A DNA stretch of 7,709 nt from Candidatus Parcubacteria bacterium (GCA_023432475.1 JAEYUN010000018.1:1-7709), one strand, 5' to 3'; shown: positions 1 to 6,020, numbered from the stretch's first letter. Program-made: numbers and translations. The notes: generated by a model not told the origin, from the letters alone.

Positions 1-98
1 GGGCTGCCAAGTGAGCGCGCTAACATATCGGCTTGTTCTAGACTACTCTTGGCATTATCTGTTAAAAACTGTGAAAAATCTTGATAACCTTCGGGCAT
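1..98 (-). CDS. clpC: Clp-family AAA+ ATPase, probably ClpC (N-terminal 32 residues only)
   Basis: The 5' end of a gene that leaves the window. The visible peptide starts MPEGYQDFSQFLTDNA and continues with a helix ending ADMLARSLGS. This fits the start of the Clp N-domain, where a segment of the form FTxxAxxxLxxAxxxAxxLG precedes the YIGTEHLLLGL motif expected just beyond the window edge. ClpC is a hexameric AAA+ unfoldase that feeds proteins to ClpP in the cytoplasm. The ATG at 96-98 is preceded by a strong Shine-Dalgarno AAGGAG (105-110) at 6 bases, which fixes the start. An upstream CIRCE operator supports a heat-shock chaperone or protease role. ClpB or another Clp_N protein cannot be excluded from 32 residues, and the ATPase modules are not visible. 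Confidence 0.72.
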   Translation of the reverse strand, partial: MPEGYQDFSQFLTDNAKSSLEQADMLARSLGS

Positions 99-104
99 TC
101 ACCA

Positions 105-110
105 CTCCTT
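105..110 (-). promoter_or_regulatory. Shine-Dalgarno site of clpC
   Basis: AAGGAG on the minus strand, 6 bases before the ATG at 98. It is the strongest ribosome binding site in the window and contrasts with several neighbours that have none. Confidence 0.8.
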
Positions 111-134
111 TTCGTCGCTTAGGACAGTAGTTAT

Positions 135-164
135 AGTATAACAAAACTAGCACTCTTAGTGCAA
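135..164 (-). promoter_or_regulatory. clpC promoter (-35 TTGCAC, -10 TATACT)
   Basis: On the minus strand a -35-like TTGCAC (159-164) is followed after 18 bases by a good -10 TATACT (135-140), putting transcription start near 128 and leaving a leader of about 30 bases before the clpC ATG. The -35 lies inside the CIRCE dyad, so a repressor bound there would block RNA polymerase. The elements are seen in sequence; use in the cell is inferred. Confidence 0.6.
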
Positions 165-178
165 GAGTGCTAGTTTTT
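143..178 (-). terminator. Intrinsic terminator of nusA, built on the CIRCE dyad
   Basis: A perfect 15-bp stem (143-157 with 163-177) closes a 5-base loop and lies 14 bases past the nusA stop. In the nusA direction the stem ends in four U and continues GUUAU. A/U pairs flank the CIRCE core, so the outer stem provides the A-tract and U-tract of a terminator. The plus-strand reading also ends in T5, so the hairpin could work both ways. The U-run is short, so efficiency is uncertain. Confidence 0.65.
147..173. promoter_or_regulatory. CIRCE element, HrcA operator of clpC
   Basis: Half-sites CTAGCACTC (147-155) and GAGTGCTAG (165-173) are separated by exactly 9 bases. The CIRCE consensus is TTAGCACTC-N9-GAGTGCTAA, so 16 of 18 positions match. 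The two differences are the outermost pair, changed symmetrically to C and G so that the dyad is kept. CIRCE is bound by the heat-shock repressor HrcA. Its position over the clpC -35 region fits repression of clpC at normal temperature. An hrcA gene is not in this window. Confidence 0.85.
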
Positions 179-191
179 ATTCTTTTAGATA

Positions 192-1322
192 TTAGCTTGA
201 AACTTCTTCTATTGCGCTGAGCAGGTCATCTTCAATGTTCTTACGAGCTTTTGGTGTGGACGCCGCTTCCTTCTTTACCGGTAGAGCTGTTTCGATATCG
301 ATTTCATAGCCTGTTAATTTACTGGCCAGTCGGACGTTCTGACCGCCCCGACCGATTGCTATACTCTGTTGGTCTTCGTTAACGAAAACTTTCGCTCGCT
401 TGCCGGCCTCATCGAGTTCGATTTTACTAATCTCGGCGGGGCTAAGCGCATTGGCTATAAAATTTTCAGTATTATCGTCGAAAGTAACGATATCAATTTT
501 TTCTTGATCGCCGATCTCGTTCGTCACCGCATTAACACGTGTACCGTGACCGCCGACAAATGTACCCACCGGGTCAACGCCGGGCACCGTTGAGCGCACC
601 GCCACCTTAGTCCGCTTACCGGCTTCACGAGCAATCGCTTTAATCTCGACAGCACCAGTCTCCATTTCGGGTACTTCCTGACGGAACAGGTATTCCACAA
701 ACTCTTCATTGGCGCGCGACAGTATTAACTGTGGACCGCGGTTTTCTCGATCAATATCTTTCAAGTAAACCTTCAGGCGCGTACCGACACCGTAGTATTC
801 CCCTGGAATCTGCTCGCTTGCTGGTAGGATGCCGACCGCCTTACCCAATTCAATACGCACCAACCGCGGCTCGACTCGTTGGACCATACCAACAAGGACT
901 GAACCGATTTTATCTTCAAACTCTTCCATAACAACTTCTCTCTCGGCTTCGCGTAGCTTCTGCAAGACAACTTGCTTAGCCGTCTGAGCAGCCACGCGGC
1001 CAAAATGGTTAGCCTCAAAGCTTTCTTCAACGATATCACCAAGTTGAGCGTCTTTGTTAAGTTGGTGAGCTTGTTCGAGAGTCATTTGATTCGCCTCATT
1101 CTCAACCTCTTCGACGACCTCATACTGCACAAATACTTTAGCTGTGCCCTTGACGGTATTAAGTTCAGCTCGGACTGTTTGTTCACGGTCGCCATTGTCA
1201 CGGCGCCATGCAGCAGCCACTGCTTGCTGAACTACGTCCAATACGGTTTCTTCCGGCAGATTCTTTTCCTCAGCGATAGTACGGATAGCCAGCACCAGTT
1301 GTTTTACGTTTAGATCTTCCAT
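192..1322 (-). CDS. nusA: Transcription termination/antitermination factor NusA
   Basis: A 376-residue NusA, which binds RNA polymerase and nascent RNA and modulates pausing, termination and antitermination. Domains in order: N-terminal polymerase-binding domain (about 1-133); S1 domain (about 137-202, ending PQLILSRANEEFVEYLF); KH1 (about 222-283, containing DPVGTFVGGHGTRVNAV and EKIDIV); KH2 (about 290-345, with AIGRGGQNVRLASKLTGYE); and an acidic tail (350-376). The acidic repeats of proteobacterial NusA are absent, as in most other bacteria. The KH1 turn is GGHG, where a basic third residue is usual; KH2 has a normal GRGG. The ATG has AAAGGA 5 bases upstream. rimP, ylxR and infB, its common partners, are not adjacent. 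Two promoters and a leader hairpin precede it. Confidence 0.97.
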   Translation of the reverse strand: MEDLNVKQLVLAIRTIAEEKNLPEETVLDVVQQAVAAAWRRDNGDREQTVRAELNTVKGTAKVFVQYEVVEEVENEANQMTLEQAHQLNKDAQLGDIVEESFEANHFGRVAAQTAKQVVLQKLREAEREVVMEEFEDKIGSVLVGMVQRVEPRLVRIELGKAVGILPASEQIPGEYYGVGTRLKVYLKDIDRENRGPQLILSRANEEFVEYLFRQEVPEMETGAVEIKAIAREAGKRTKVAVRSTVPGVDPVGTFVGGHGTRVNAVTNEIGDQEKIDIVTFDDNTENFIANALSPAEISKIELDEAGKRAKVFVNEDQQSIAIGRGGQNVRLASKLTGYEIDIETALPVKKEAASTPKARKNIEDDLLSAIEEVSS

Positions 1323-1327
1323 TGTTT

Positions 1328-1333
1328 TCCTTT
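1328..1333 (-). promoter_or_regulatory. Shine-Dalgarno site of nusA
   Basis: AAAGGA on the minus strand, within the purine run AAGAAAGGA, lies 5 bases before the nusA ATG (1320-1322) and supports that start. Confidence 0.7.
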
Positions 1334-1355
1334 CTTCTTATACAATCTAGAGATG

Positions 1356-1379
1356 AAAAATTCCGACCTTTCGGCCGGA
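1356..1379 (-). terminator. Terminator-like hairpin in the nusA leader (candidate attenuator)
   Basis: On the minus strand a 7-bp stem (1373-1379 with 1362-1368, one G-U pair) closes a GAAA tetraloop (1369-1372) and is followed after AA by five U (1356-1360). It lies between the two nusA promoters and the nusA ribosome binding site, so every nusA transcript from them passes through it. It could be an attenuator for nusA, a terminator for the upstream gene at 1466-1879, or a 5' stabilising stem. The structure is seen; the role is inferred. Confidence 0.55.
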
Positions 1380-1393
1380 CATGTACGCTACTT

Positions 1394-1421
1394 ATGATAG
1401 CAAATCAGTGTGCTATGTCAA
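1394..1421 (-). promoter_or_regulatory. nusA proximal promoter P2
   Basis: TTGACA (1416-1421), a 16-base spacer and TATCAT (1394-1399), with a TGC extended -10 directly upstream. Predicted transcription start is near 1387, giving a leader of about 65 bases. Confidence 0.72.
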
Positions 1422-1435
1422 CAGTATACTTCTTT

Positions 1436-1464
1436 ATTATATACAGTTATTAAATCTTTGTCAA
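1436..1464 (-). promoter_or_regulatory. nusA distal promoter P1 (perfect consensus)
   Basis: TTGACA (1459-1464), exactly 17 bases, then TATAAT (1436-1441): a full match to the sigma70/SigA consensus. Predicted start is near 1429, about 107 bases before the nusA ATG. The -35 begins 1 base past the stop codon of the upstream gene. Confidence 0.82.
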
Positions 1465-1465
1465 T

Positions 1466-1879
1466 CTACTGGTCGTAGGCATCTAAGTAAGCACTCATCA
1501 AAGCCTGCGCCATGTCAAACAGTGTACCAAAGTTGTCATCGAAAACTCCAACCGCATCACAAACATCTCCGAATAAACCGTCTACTCCCCTTTCAGGAGA
1601 AAATGTAATTCGTGATTCGCCTACAGTACCCGTATCATCACTTTCTGCGTCAGTAATATGTAGCGCGAACCGCGTTTCATCGGCAGCTTTATAGCGGATT
1701 AAAATAAAGTACTTACCTAAATCGGCAGAACTCCAGGCTAAATCCATACAACCACTATCTCGCGCCTCACCTGCACGCTCAAGCAGTTCATTCATTCGCA
1801 GTGCAAAGGCATATGAGTCCATCGGATCATGACCGCTACGATCGATCGACTTTGTGGAGTGAATCTCGAACCCTTCCAT
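1466..1879 (-). CDS. Hypothetical small acidic protein
   Basis: A 137-residue protein I do not recognise. It carries about 27 Asp/Glu against 11 Lys/Arg, so it is strongly acidic. There is no signal peptide or membrane segment, so it is probably cytoplasmic. Visible layout: a helix-like N-terminal part (20-40, containing MDSYAFALRMNELLERAGEA), a beta-rich middle (57-93, KYFILIRYKAADETRFALHI then RITFS), and a C-terminal helix (104-135). The ATG at 1877-1879 has no Shine-Dalgarno but has a TATTAA box 6 bases upstream, suggesting a leaderless mRNA; Met20 is an alternative start. It ends just before the nusA promoters, so it may be transcribed into nusA. The neighbouring M13 gene diverges from it across about 66 bases. 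Confidence 0.7.
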   Translation of the reverse strand: MEGFEIHSTKSIDRSGHDPMDSYAFALRMNELLERAGEARDSGCMDLAWSSADLGKYFILIRYKAADETRFALHITDAESDDTGTVGESRITFSPERGVDGLFGDVCDAVGVFDDNFGTLFDMAQALMSAYLDAYDQ

Positions 1880-1885
1880 AAGTTA

Positions 1886-1891
1886 TTAATA
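1886..1891 (-). promoter_or_regulatory. Candidate -10 box for the hypothetical acidic protein gene
   Basis: TATTAA on the minus strand, ending 6 bases before the ATG at 1879; it matches TATAAT at 4 of 6 positions. A TTGACG is present upstream, but at 22 bases it is too far to be its -35. If used, the mRNA would start at or next to the start codon. Confidence 0.35.
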
Positions 1892-1932
1892 CAATGACAG
1901 GCTGTATTTATTACGTCAACTATTTGGTCTGC

Positions 1933-1938
1933 TACAAT
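1933..1938 (+). promoter_or_regulatory. Extended -10 promoter of the M13 peptidase gene
   Basis: TACAAT with an upstream TGC forms an extended -10 (TGCTACAAT); no clear -35 is seen. Exactly 7 bases separate it from the ATG at 1946, so transcription should begin at that ATG. The box overlaps the earlier in-frame ATG at 1937, which argues against 1937 as the true start. Confidence 0.55.
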
Positions 1939-1945
1939 GATTTGT

Positions 1946-3862
1946 ATGCAAAAAACAGATTATGATATGGCCGTTAGGCCGCAAGATGACCTTTTTGGAC
2001 ATGTTAATAATAAATGGCTAGCCGCTAACCCAATTCCAGCTAGCGAAAGTACATGGGGTACTTTTTACGTGCTGCGAGACAATGCCGTCAAAGCCGTCCA
2101 CGATATTTTACAGGAACTCAGTGAGGCCGACGAGCACGCGCTTTCACACGACCAGAAATTACTCAGGACTTTTTTCAAAAGCGCGATGGTCTATGACACT
2201 AATCAGGCAGATCATACAGAAACCTTGAAAGCTGAACTAGCCAAAATTGACGAGATCAGCTCTAGCGGCGAGCTGGCCCACTACTTAGGTTACGCCCACA
2301 GACTCAACTACAACAGCTTCTGGGCCGACTATGTTAGCCTCGACGACAAAGATAGTCAGCGCGAAACCCTGCGCTTTTACCAAGCTGGTCTGTCCCTGCC
2401 TAACCGCGACTATTATCTTGACGAGTCCAAAGACATGGCAAATATCCGTAACAAGTACGCTAAATTCTACCAACAGGTTCAGGAGCTACTGCCCGAACTC
2501 ACCCCTACTGACTGGCAAAGTATCTATCGGATAGAGCACGCGCTCGCCGAGGCCTCTTGGACCAATGTCGAGCTGCGTGACGTTCAGAAAAACTACTACA
2601 AAATACCGCTCGCCGAGCTAGCGAGCCGACTTAAACCATTTGACTGGTCGGCATATTTCTCTGGCCTCGGTTGGCATGAACCTTCAGGTTACGTTATTGT
2701 CGACCAACTAAGTTTCATGGAAGCTTGCGTACGACTAGTTAGCGAGACTTCTCTTGAGAGTATCAAAAATTATCTGAAGTGGCAAGTTATTAACAGTGGA
2801 CTTAACTGGTTCAGTGATGCCGCTAGCCAAATAAACTTTGACTTTTATGGACGCGCGCTCAACGGAATTAAAGAACAAAAAGAACTCTGGAAACGCGCCT
2901 CTTTGCTTATTGATAACACTGTGATTGGTGAAGCTTTGGGCCGCGAATACGCCGAGCGACACTTTCCGGAAAACTCGAAAACCATTTTACTGGAGCTGAT
3001 TGAGGAAATAAAAAGAGCTTATCATAAACGGATTGATCGTCTGAGCTGGATGACGCAGCCAACGAAAGAACGAGCCCATAAAAAACTTGATAACATGAAA
3101 GTTTTTGTTGGTTATCCTTCGGTCTGGAAAGATCTATCAACACTCGCTTTCACCGATAATATTCTGCAAAACTTGTTGGCCGCACGCGCCTTCCGCACCG
3201 ACATTGACTTAGCCAAAATCGGCCACCCACCCAGTCACGAAGACTGGGAGATGAATGCTCACACTGTCAATGCCTATCATCATCCCAACCGGCTTGAAAT
3301 CGTTTTCCCAGCCGCCATATTACAACCACCATTTTTCGACCCAAGTGCCAGCCGGGCTGCAAACCTCGGTGGAATCGGTACTGTTATCGGCCACGAGTTG
3401 ACCCATGGTTTCGATGACCAGGGTTCGGAATTTGACGAATTCGGCAACTCTAATCCATGGCAAACCGACGATGAGCGCAGAGCTTTTATGAAGCGGGCTG
3501 AGAATATTGTCGAGTTAGCAAATGCCTACGAGACAGTACCGGGAACATACTTACAAGGGCATTTGATTTTGGGTGAGGCTATCGCCGATGTCGGCGGTCT
3601 GCAGCTAGCGGTTGAAGCTCTGACATCTTCTACCTACCAACCAGCCGAACTGGTTGAACTGTTTACGAACTTCGCGACTTGTGAATGTGGTCAGGCTACG
3701 CCCGAGCGTTTAATAGAGCTTGCGAAGGTTGACCCTCATCCGCCAAGCGCCTTTCGTGTTAACTGCGTAGTTAACCACGTCGATGCTTTTTATGACAGCT
3801 ATAACGTAACACCGAACGACAAATTGTATCTCGACCCCCACCAACGCGCTCAAATTTGGTAA
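1946..3862 (+). CDS. pepO: M13-family zinc metalloendopeptidase (neprilysin/PepO type)
   Basis: A 638-residue zinc endopeptidase of family M13, which cleaves small peptides within the chain. The C-terminal catalytic half carries the family signatures: NAYHHPNRLEIVFPAAILQP substrate-binding strand; zinc site HELTH (His483, Glu484, His487); GEAIADVGGL with third zinc ligand Glu544 and Asp548; DPHPPSAFRVN with His598 and Arg604, which match the transition-state and C-terminus-binding residues of neprilysin; and the family-typical ending DKLYLDPHQRAQIW. The N-terminal half is the helical cap. No signal peptide or membrane segment is visible, so the enzyme is probably cytoplasmic, like lactococcal PepO, or exported by an unknown route. 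The stretch between Asp548 and His598 looks somewhat shorter than usual. ATG 1946 is preferred over ATG 1937 because the -10 box overlaps the latter; no Shine-Dalgarno is present. It converges on the next gene. Confidence 0.95.
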   Translation: MQKTDYDMAVRPQDDLFGHVNNKWLAANPIPASESTWGTFYVLRDNAVKAVHDILQELSEADEHALSHDQKLLRTFFKSAMVYDTNQADHTETLKAELAKIDEISSSGELAHYLGYAHRLNYNSFWADYVSLDDKDSQRETLRFYQAGLSLPNRDYYLDESKDMANIRNKYAKFYQQVQELLPELTPTDWQSIYRIEHALAEASWTNVELRDVQKNYYKIPLAELASRLKPFDWSAYFSGLGWHEPSGYVIVDQLSFMEACVRLVSETSLESIKNYLKWQVINSGLNWFSDAASQINFDFYGRALNGIKEQKELWKRASLLIDNTVIGEALGREYAERHFPENSKTILLELIEEIKRAYHKRIDRLSWMTQPTKERAHKKLDNMKVFVGYPSVWKDLSTLAFTDNILQNLLAARAFRTDIDLAKIGHPPSHEDWEMNAHTVNAYHHPNRLEIVFPAAILQPPFFDPSASRAANLGGIGTVIGHELTHGFDDQGSEFDEFGNSNPWQTDDERRAFMKRAENIVELANAYETVPGTYLQGHLILGEAIADVGGLQLAVEALTSSTYQPAELVELFTNFATCECGQATPERLIELAKVDPHPPSAFRVNCVVNHVDAFYDSYNVTPNDKLYLDPHQRAQIW

Positions 3863-3864
3863 AA

Positions 3865-4977
3865 CTAATTAACTGGCGGAACGGTCGCACCTGTGTTAAA
3901 GAGGTTATCCTGCCAGACATTACCTGGACGGCTCGAATTAAAGTCCAACACCGTTGCTAAGTTTCCGCAATATCCGGTTTGGGGGTCTCGCACGAAACGA
4001 TTGCTAATAAACCGGATGTTCTCGGCCAAATGACCGTACGGTTTACCACCGTCCTCGCCACTTGAACCTCCGTATGCACATATGGTTGAACCACCGGCTC
4101 CTCCTCGGTAAAACAAGTTGCGCTCTATTAAGTTGTCCCGAACAGCTGCAAAGTCACCGTAACCGGTCAAGCCAGCCGAACAGCCCGAACCTGGACCGGA
4201 ACGGGTAGCTTCACAGGTGATAGAGTTGTGCCGAATCGTACCATTTTGTTCCATGCGAATACCACTAAAATGAGCCTCGGCGTCCGGATCGACACCTTGT
4301 TCGTGCACCCAGGAATTCTCTATTACGCAATTGTTGACACAGTACATCGAACGACGACCACCAGTTACATTGACACGGTTAGCGGTGAAGTTGCAGCGCA
4401 ATATCCCAGTACTGCCCGAATTGCCGCCGGTTACTTCGTCGGGAATATCAACCGCACTATCGACGATCGTCACGCTAGCCGTACTACAGTAACCTGATTC
4501 TATATTAACGCCACCGTTTAGTTGTGATTTACTAATACTCACATTGCTAGCGCGAATCGTCAAAGGACTGCAGTTAACGGTCCGAGAATCAATGATTGTA
4601 TTGTTAGCGGTGACTGTGCATGAACCCGTATAAGCAGCCAGGTTAGTGCCGGCGGGAACGCCAGTGTTTGTTTGGCCGGGCCAACAACCGCCCCAAGGGT
4701 CAGGACCACCCGGCGTAAAAGGCGTTGTGGTTTCACAACCACCTGCTGGAGCTGTGAATTTTACGGCTTGGCCTCCAGAAGCTGAGGTATCTGACACCAA
4801 GGTGGCGTTGGATGTGCGGGCCCCTGATTCAGCTTGTAAATTAGACGGGATAGCAGCGTTTATTACTGCCATGACTCCTAGCCAAATGGCAACTCCAACC
4901 ACAATAACAATAGTTGCGATATAAGTGATTGGATGCGCGGCGCGGAAACGACGTATTGGGTCATGCTGTTTATTCAT
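3865..4977 (-). CDS. Membrane-anchored, Cys-rich right-handed beta-helix surface protein
   Basis: A 370-residue protein. A short basic N-terminus (RRFR) precedes one hydrophobic segment (about residues 16-43, ITYIATIVIVVGVAIWLGVM), probably an uncleaved anchor with the rest outside the cell. Next comes a Ser/Thr/Gly linker (SDTSASGGQAVKFTAP), then a Pro/Gly/Trp patch, then QTNTGVPAGTNLAAYTG, and about 250 residues of short Asn/Ser/Thr-rich strands (ASNVSISKSQL, VTIVDSAV, ENIRFISNRF, NVWQDNLFNTG) typical of right-handed parallel beta-helices. I recall the NTGVPAGT-to-beta-helix arrangement from secreted actinobacterial proteins. All 12 cysteines follow the anchor, which fits disulfides. No catalytic signature is recognised. 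Start: ATG 4977 is chosen; an in-frame TTG at 4998 would add 7 residues. Neither has a good Shine-Dalgarno. Role in adhesion or glycan binding is inference. Confidence 0.8.
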   Translation of the reverse strand: MNKQHDPIRRFRAAHPITYIATIVIVVGVAIWLGVMAVINAAIPSNLQAESGARTSNATLVSDTSASGGQAVKFTAPAGGCETTTPFTPGGPDPWGGCWPGQTNTGVPAGTNLAAYTGSCTVTANNTIIDSRTVNCSPLTIRASNVSISKSQLNGGVNIESGYCSTASVTIVDSAVDIPDEVTGGNSGSTGILRCNFTANRVNVTGGRRSMYCVNNCVIENSWVHEQGVDPDAEAHFSGIRMEQNGTIRHNSITCEATRSGPGSGCSAGLTGYGDFAAVRDNLIERNLFYRGGAGGSTICAYGGSSGEDGGKPYGHLAENIRFISNRFVRDPQTGYCGNLATVLDFNSSRPGNVWQDNLFNTGATVPPVN

Positions 4978-5026
4978 ACTCAATCTCAAACTTTCCAAAC
5001 ATTGCCGTCTAAATGCTAGTGCCTCT

Positions 5027-5055
5027 ATGGTATATTAACAACAAAGAGGCGTCAA
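5027..5055 (-). promoter_or_regulatory. Promoter of the beta-helix protein gene
   Basis: Minus-strand TTGACG (5050-5055), a 17-base spacer and TACCAT (5027-5032), giving a start near 5020 and a leader of about 43 bases. The -10 is flanked by inverted hexamers (5021-5026 and 5045-5050) that could be an operator. It lies in the short gap after the rnhB stop, so the gene need not depend on rnhB transcription. Confidence 0.5.
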
Positions 5056-5068
5056 CGATAAGCACCCG

Positions 5069-6019
5069 TTAGTCGAGTTCAATAAAATCGACTATGTCGG
5101 TTCTATCGCCAGTAGTTGTTATCACAGCTAAACGCATGTTTGTTTCGTTGGCCTGACGATAGTGAGCATAAACTTGTGCCGCAAACTTCATTTGACCGAG
5201 CTTACGCGGTGTAATTGCCGCCAACCCACCACCTTGCTGGCTAGTGCGGCGGTGTTTAACTTCGATGAAATACCACACTCCATTTTTTTCTGCAACAATA
5301 TCGATTTCACAGACCCTGGTTTTCCAGTTACGCTCTAAAATATGAAAATGATTTTTCTCGAGATATTCTGACGCAGTATTTTCTGAAGCGTCGCCAATTG
5401 CCCGGGTGGTGACAACTGGGACTGGTGGGTTAGTGGTCGCAGCGGGAACGCTAAGCATATCACTAATTGGGCGAAAACTCCGACGGTGCAATGGCGTTAA
5501 TCCATACTTGTCTAAGGCTGCTCGGTGTAAGGTAGTGCCATAACCAACGTGTTTCTCAAAACCATATGCCGGGTAGAGCTCTGCCATTTCATGCATGAAG
5601 TTATCGCGGGCAACTTTAGCGATTATTGACGCGGCGCTGACACTCGGAACCAGCAAATCGGCCTGTTTCAAAGTAGTCACGAATCTACCCTTACCTGTAT
5701 TCTTAAGTACGTTAACTGTACCATCAATGATTATTTGATGATATGGGACTTTTATTTCTTCTAGCGCTCTTCGACATGCAACCTCGAGGGCTTTTTGCAT
5801 ACCTAATTCGTCAAGTTCCTGAGCACTTACCCACCCTAAGCCAACTGCTTGAGCACGAGCATATATTTCCTCGCTCAAAGCTTTGCGTTTCTTTGCTGTT
5901 AGTTTTTTACTATCAGTCAGGCCGTCAATACTGGCGTCTCCCAAGATAACGGCACCAAAAACCAAAGGTCCCGCCCAGGGTCCCCGCCCAACCTCGTCAA
6001 TACCAACTAGCATGCTCAT
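5069..6019 (-). CDS. rnhB: Ribonuclease HII fused to a YraN/UPF0102 nuclease-like domain
   Basis: A 316-residue two-domain protein. Residues 1-189 are RNase HII, which cuts RNA in RNA/DNA hybrids and removes single ribonucleotides from DNA. It has GIDEVGRGPWAGPLV (Asp8, Glu9), IIIDG (Asp99), KQAD (Asp121) with SAASIIAKVARD, then GYGTTLHRAAL and HRRSF. A Pro/Val/Thr linker (190-206) leads to a YraN/UPF0102 domain (207-316) with a PD-(D/E)XK-like core: Glu213, EID (Asp240) and FIEVK (Glu253, Lys255). The usual Gly before EID is Cys. rnhB and yraN are often adjacent separate genes; RNase HII alone is near 200 residues. Starts: ATG 6019 has AAAGG 8 bases upstream; ATG 6013 (MLVGIDEVGRG) lies 7 bases past a TATAAT. 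The reading frame continues through the linker. Confidence 0.95.
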   Translation of the reverse strand: MSMLVGIDEVGRGPWAGPLVFGAVILGDASIDGLTDSKKLTAKKRKALSEEIYARAQAVGLGWVSAQELDELGMQKALEVACRRALEEIKVPYHQIIIDGTVNVLKNTGKGRFVTTLKQADLLVPSVSAASIIAKVARDNFMHEMAELYPAYGFEKHVGYGTTLHRAALDKYGLTPLHRRSFRPISDMLSVPAATTNPPVPVVTTRAIGDASENTASEYLEKNHFHILERNWKTRVCEIDIVAEKNGVWYFIEVKHRRTSQQGGGLAAITPRKLGQMKFAAQVYAHYRQANETNMRLAVITTTGDRTDIVDFIELD

Positions 6020-6020
6020 T

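Noticed and set aside
972..1313. Plus-strand frame inside nusA
   Set aside because: Antisense to well-conserved NusA N-terminal sequence and without recognisable features.
1901..1921. TTGACG on the minus strand as -35 for the hypothetical protein gene
   Set aside because: About 22 bases from the TATTAA box, well beyond the workable 16-19 base spacing, and no other -10 at the right distance.
1937..1945. ATG at 1937 as start of the M13 peptidase
   Set aside because: It overlaps the extended -10 TGCTACAAT, so a transcript from that promoter would begin after it. ATG 1946 is in frame and placed at the expected transcription start.
3756..3779. GTTAAC repeated in inverted form inside the M13 gene
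   Set aside because: It falls in the conserved FRVN coding segment; the short palindromes are explained by codons and have no tract or context of a regulatory site.
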